From assembly GCF_003667345.1 (NCBI RefSeq), contig NZ_RCWF01000005.1:1-64000 (forward strand): a stretch of DNA of 64,000 nt. Reading direction: 5' to 3'. A program made the translations under genes and the position numbers. This document shows, piece after piece, positions 62,341 to 64,000 of the stretch (position 1 is the first letter of the stretch; every line of letters starts with the position of its first letter). Origin of the DNA: Poseidonibacter antarcticus. GTDB lineage: Bacteria; Campylobacterota; Campylobacteria; Campylobacterales; Arcobacteraceae. The notes below the pieces were generated by a model. That model saw only the letters and a program-made list of their open reading frames with translations. It did no database searches and was not told the DNA's origin.

Positions 62341-63216
62341 ATGAATGATAAAATATTAAAAGAAGTAAATAAGCTTGTAAAAGACAATTCTCTTACACAC
62401 ACAAATATAAATGCTGTTAGCTTATATAAAACTACTACTTTTTTACCACGAACTCCATTAACTTATGATTTTTGTCTAGTATTTGTTTTACAAGGTAAAA
62501 AAATAGGTTACCTTCCAAATAAAAAGTTTGAATACGATTCTAAAAACTATTTAGTAGTTCCAACAACTTTACCTTTTGAGTGTGAAACTCACGCATCAAA
62601 AGAAGAACCATATATTTGTATTTTAATAAATATAGAAAAAGAAATTATGTATGAGATAATTTCATCATTATCAAAAGAAGAATCAAAAAAATGCAAATCA
62701 GTACAAATGGCAATTTTTCAAGATAAAGTTACGCCTGATTTAGAAGATTCTATTTATAGATTATTAAAAACACTTCAATCAAAAGAAGAATCAAAAATAT
62801 TAGGCGAATCAATTTTAAGGGAGATTTTTTATAGAATTGCAATAGGTGAAAATGCTCATTTTTTACATAAAATGTTTTTAGAAAACAAAATGGAAGCAAA
62901 AATGACAAGAACATTAAAAACTATTCATAATCAATATCAAAAACATCTTGATATTCCAACACTAGCAAAAGAAGAGGAAATGAGTGTATCATCTTTTCAT
63001 ACACATTTTAAAAAAGTAACTTCATTAAGTCCTTTACAATATATTAAAAAAATACGATTAAATAAAGCAAAAGATTTATTAACAAGAAATGATTTACAAG
63101 TAAATGAAACAGCTTATGCAATAGGATATGAAAGCTCTTCACAATTTTCAAAAGATTTTAAAAGTTACTATGGCTATCCACCAAAAGAGGCAAAAGCCTC
63201 TTTTGAGATTGTTTAA
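62341..63216 (+). CDS. AraC-family transcriptional regulator
   Basis: 291 residues: an AraC_N (PF06719-type) ligand domain (TPLTYDFCLVFVLQGKKIGYL, YLVVPTTLPFECETHA) and a C-terminal double helix-turn-helix with SVSSFHTHFKKVTSLSPLQYIKKIRLNKAKDLL and AIGYESSSQFSKDFKSYYGYPP. Such regulators often control a neighbouring oxidoreductase; the convergent iron alcohol dehydrogenase is the likely target. ATG 62341 follows GGGAAAAGA. Confidence 0.88.
   Translation: MNDKILKEVNKLVKDNSLTHTNINAVSLYKTTTFLPRTPLTYDFCLVFVLQGKKIGYLPNKKFEYDSKNYLVVPTTLPFECETHASKEEPYICILINIEKEIMYEIISSLSKEESKKCKSVQMAIFQDKVTPDLEDSIYRLLKTLQSKEESKILGESILREIFYRIAIGENAHFLHKMFLENKMEAKMTRTLKTIHNQYQKHLDIPTLAKEEEMSVSSFHTHFKKVTSLSPLQYIKKIRLNKAKDLLTRNDLQVNETAYAIGYESSSQFSKDFKSYYGYPPKEAKASFEIV
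63182..63205. terminator. Terminator stem inside the 3' end of the AraC gene
   Basis: CAAAAGAGGC (63182-63191) and GCCTCTTTTG (63196-63205) are exact complements around AAAA, coding the last residues before FEIV. TTTT follows on the plus strand. Position 28 bases past the end of the convergent dehydrogenase gene lets it serve both. Confidence 0.6.
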
Positions 63217-63232
63217 GAGATTTTATTAAGAA

Positions 63233-64000
63233 TTATTGCATAGCCATTTTAAGAATTTTTTCTGAAATTTCTAATGTAATATTTTGATTTTCACCAATTG
63301 CAGTCATTCCATGAGCTTTTAATGATGGAATGATATTTTCAATAACTTTATCATCAACACTATCATAATCATTTAGATTTGTAGTAACACCAACACTATG
63401 ATACATATTTTCAATTGCCACAATTACCGCTTCATTATCATTTTTGATTCCAAAAACATTTTCACCCATTTGAGCTAATTTTTCTTTTTTGTCTTCAATC
63501 ATAACTCTTAATAATTGAGGTTGAACAACAGCTAAACTTTGAGCATGGTCAACTCCATAAAATGCAGTTAATTCATGTCCAATCATATGAGTAGCCCAAT
63601 CTTGTTTAACACCTGAACCTATAAAACCATTTAAAGCTTGATTTGCAAGAAGCATTAAGTTTTCTTCCCAAACTGGATCTTTTCTATTATCCCAAGTTTT
63701 TGCAAGAGTATTTAAACCTCGAAGTATAGTTTCAGCATAACCATCATGTAATAAAGATGTATTTGGACATGTTAAATATTGTTCACAAGTATGAACAAAT
63801 GCATCAACTAAACCATTTGCTAGTTGTCTGTCTGATAATGTACTCATTACACTTGGGTCTAATACTGCAAATTTTGGATAAACAAAAGATGAAGCAAAAA
63901 ATCTTTTTTCATTTGTAGCTTTTTTAGATACAACAGCACTTCCATTTGATTCACTTCCCGTTGCAGGTAATGTTAAAACAGCACCAATAGGTATAGCTTT
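63233..64000 (-). CDS. Iron-containing alcohol dehydrogenase, C-terminal part
   Basis: The frame is open from the window edge (64000) to TAG-type stop at 63233, giving the last 255 residues; the N-terminal part lies outside. LTLPATGSESNGSAV, FAVLDPSVMSTLSDRQLANGLVDAFVHTCEQYL and the metal-binding HMIGHELTAFYGVDHAQ match YqhD/BudB-like iron alcohol dehydrogenases, which use NADPH to reduce aldehydes. The ATG at 63847 is internal, not the start. Probably regulated by the adjacent AraC protein. Confidence 0.88.
   Translation of the reverse strand, partial: KAIPIGAVLTLPATGSESNGSAVVSKKATNEKRFFASSFVYPKFAVLDPSVMSTLSDRQLANGLVDAFVHTCEQYLTCPNTSLLHDGYAETILRGLNTLAKTWDNRKDPVWEENLMLLANQALNGFIGSGVKQDWATHMIGHELTAFYGVDHAQSLAVVQPQLLRVMIEDKKEKLAQMGENVFGIKNDNEAVIVAIENMYHSVGVTTNLNDYDSVDDKVIENIIPSLKAHGMTAIGENQNITLEISEKILKMAMQ

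Noticed and set aside
63233-63847. A complete 204-residue protein starting at 63847
   Set aside because: The frame stays open to the window edge with iron-dehydrogenase sequence (LTLPATGSE), so this ATG is internal and the gene is cut by the window.

Overview
The window reads as a stretch of chromosome from a low-G+C member of the Campylobacterota, most like Arcobacter and its relatives. This is an inference from gene content and style: very AT-rich DNA, dense operons joined by ATGA or TAATG overlaps, frequent TTG starts, a thrS-infC-rpmI-rplT block, a DUF3373 porin, a pst-phoU-psiE-two-component phosphate locus, luxS, and a heme-less 'cytochrome-like' secreted protein of a type I recall from this phylum. 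I see no rRNA gene body, CRISPR array, insertion sequence, integrase or phage gene.

Layout. 1-1260: a consensus sigma-70 promoter with a boxA-like leader fires off the left edge, probably into an rRNA operon. Behind it lie a 49-residue ORF and a six-gene tRNA cluster (Pro, His, Arg, Leu, Gly, Arg), all on the minus strand. 1319-9188: one long minus-strand operon, cdsA-dxr-two small envelope proteins-hydrolase-tsaD-SUI1 protein-split permease-nnrD-cutA-thiG. 9262-13233: an RqcH-like protein, a secreted cytochrome-like protein, a DUF3373 porin and an unknown protein. 13345-16488: thrS, infC, rpmI, rplT. 16599-23559: Tat-exported sulfide:quinone oxidoreductase-like flavoprotein, mobA, leuC, lspA, glmM, rpsT, prfA and a DUF1653-like small protein. 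23642-30929: the phosphate locus, with Pho-box-like 11-nt direct repeats before pstS and again before pstC. 31006-35721: rplM-rpsI, a family 5 binding protein, a HAD phosphatase, an orphan ketoacid:ferredoxin oxidoreductase gamma subunit and an AbrB-type membrane protein. 35729-39070: an Mla/MCE lipid transporter. 39224-45427: a YbhGFSR-type ABC exporter, a cysteine hydrolase and an orphan response regulator.

Accessory part. 45432-47856: an ATPase/HNH endonuclease pair resembling the Septu (PtuA-PtuB) anti-phage system. 47982-50773: an acetyltransferase, then a periplasmic binding protein with no transporter, followed directly by a membrane diguanylate cyclase. 50805-55876: a LysR regulator and a polar amino-acid ABC importer whose operon contains an arginase-family ureohydrolase, so import and hydrolysis of a guanidino compound appear coupled. 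The intergenic region ahead of that operon holds five copies of TATATAAAC. 56143-64000: DMT and LysE transporters, an ElaA-type acetyltransferase, a DUF1439 lipoprotein, luxS, an MnmD-like methyltransferase, an N-formylglutamate amidohydrolase-like protein, an AraC regulator and the C-terminal part of an iron alcohol dehydrogenase cut by the window edge.

Best candidates for something new are the Septu-like pair, the ureohydrolase import operon with its TATATAAAC cluster, the binding protein/diguanylate cyclase pair, and four consecutive palindromes between rpmI and rplT.
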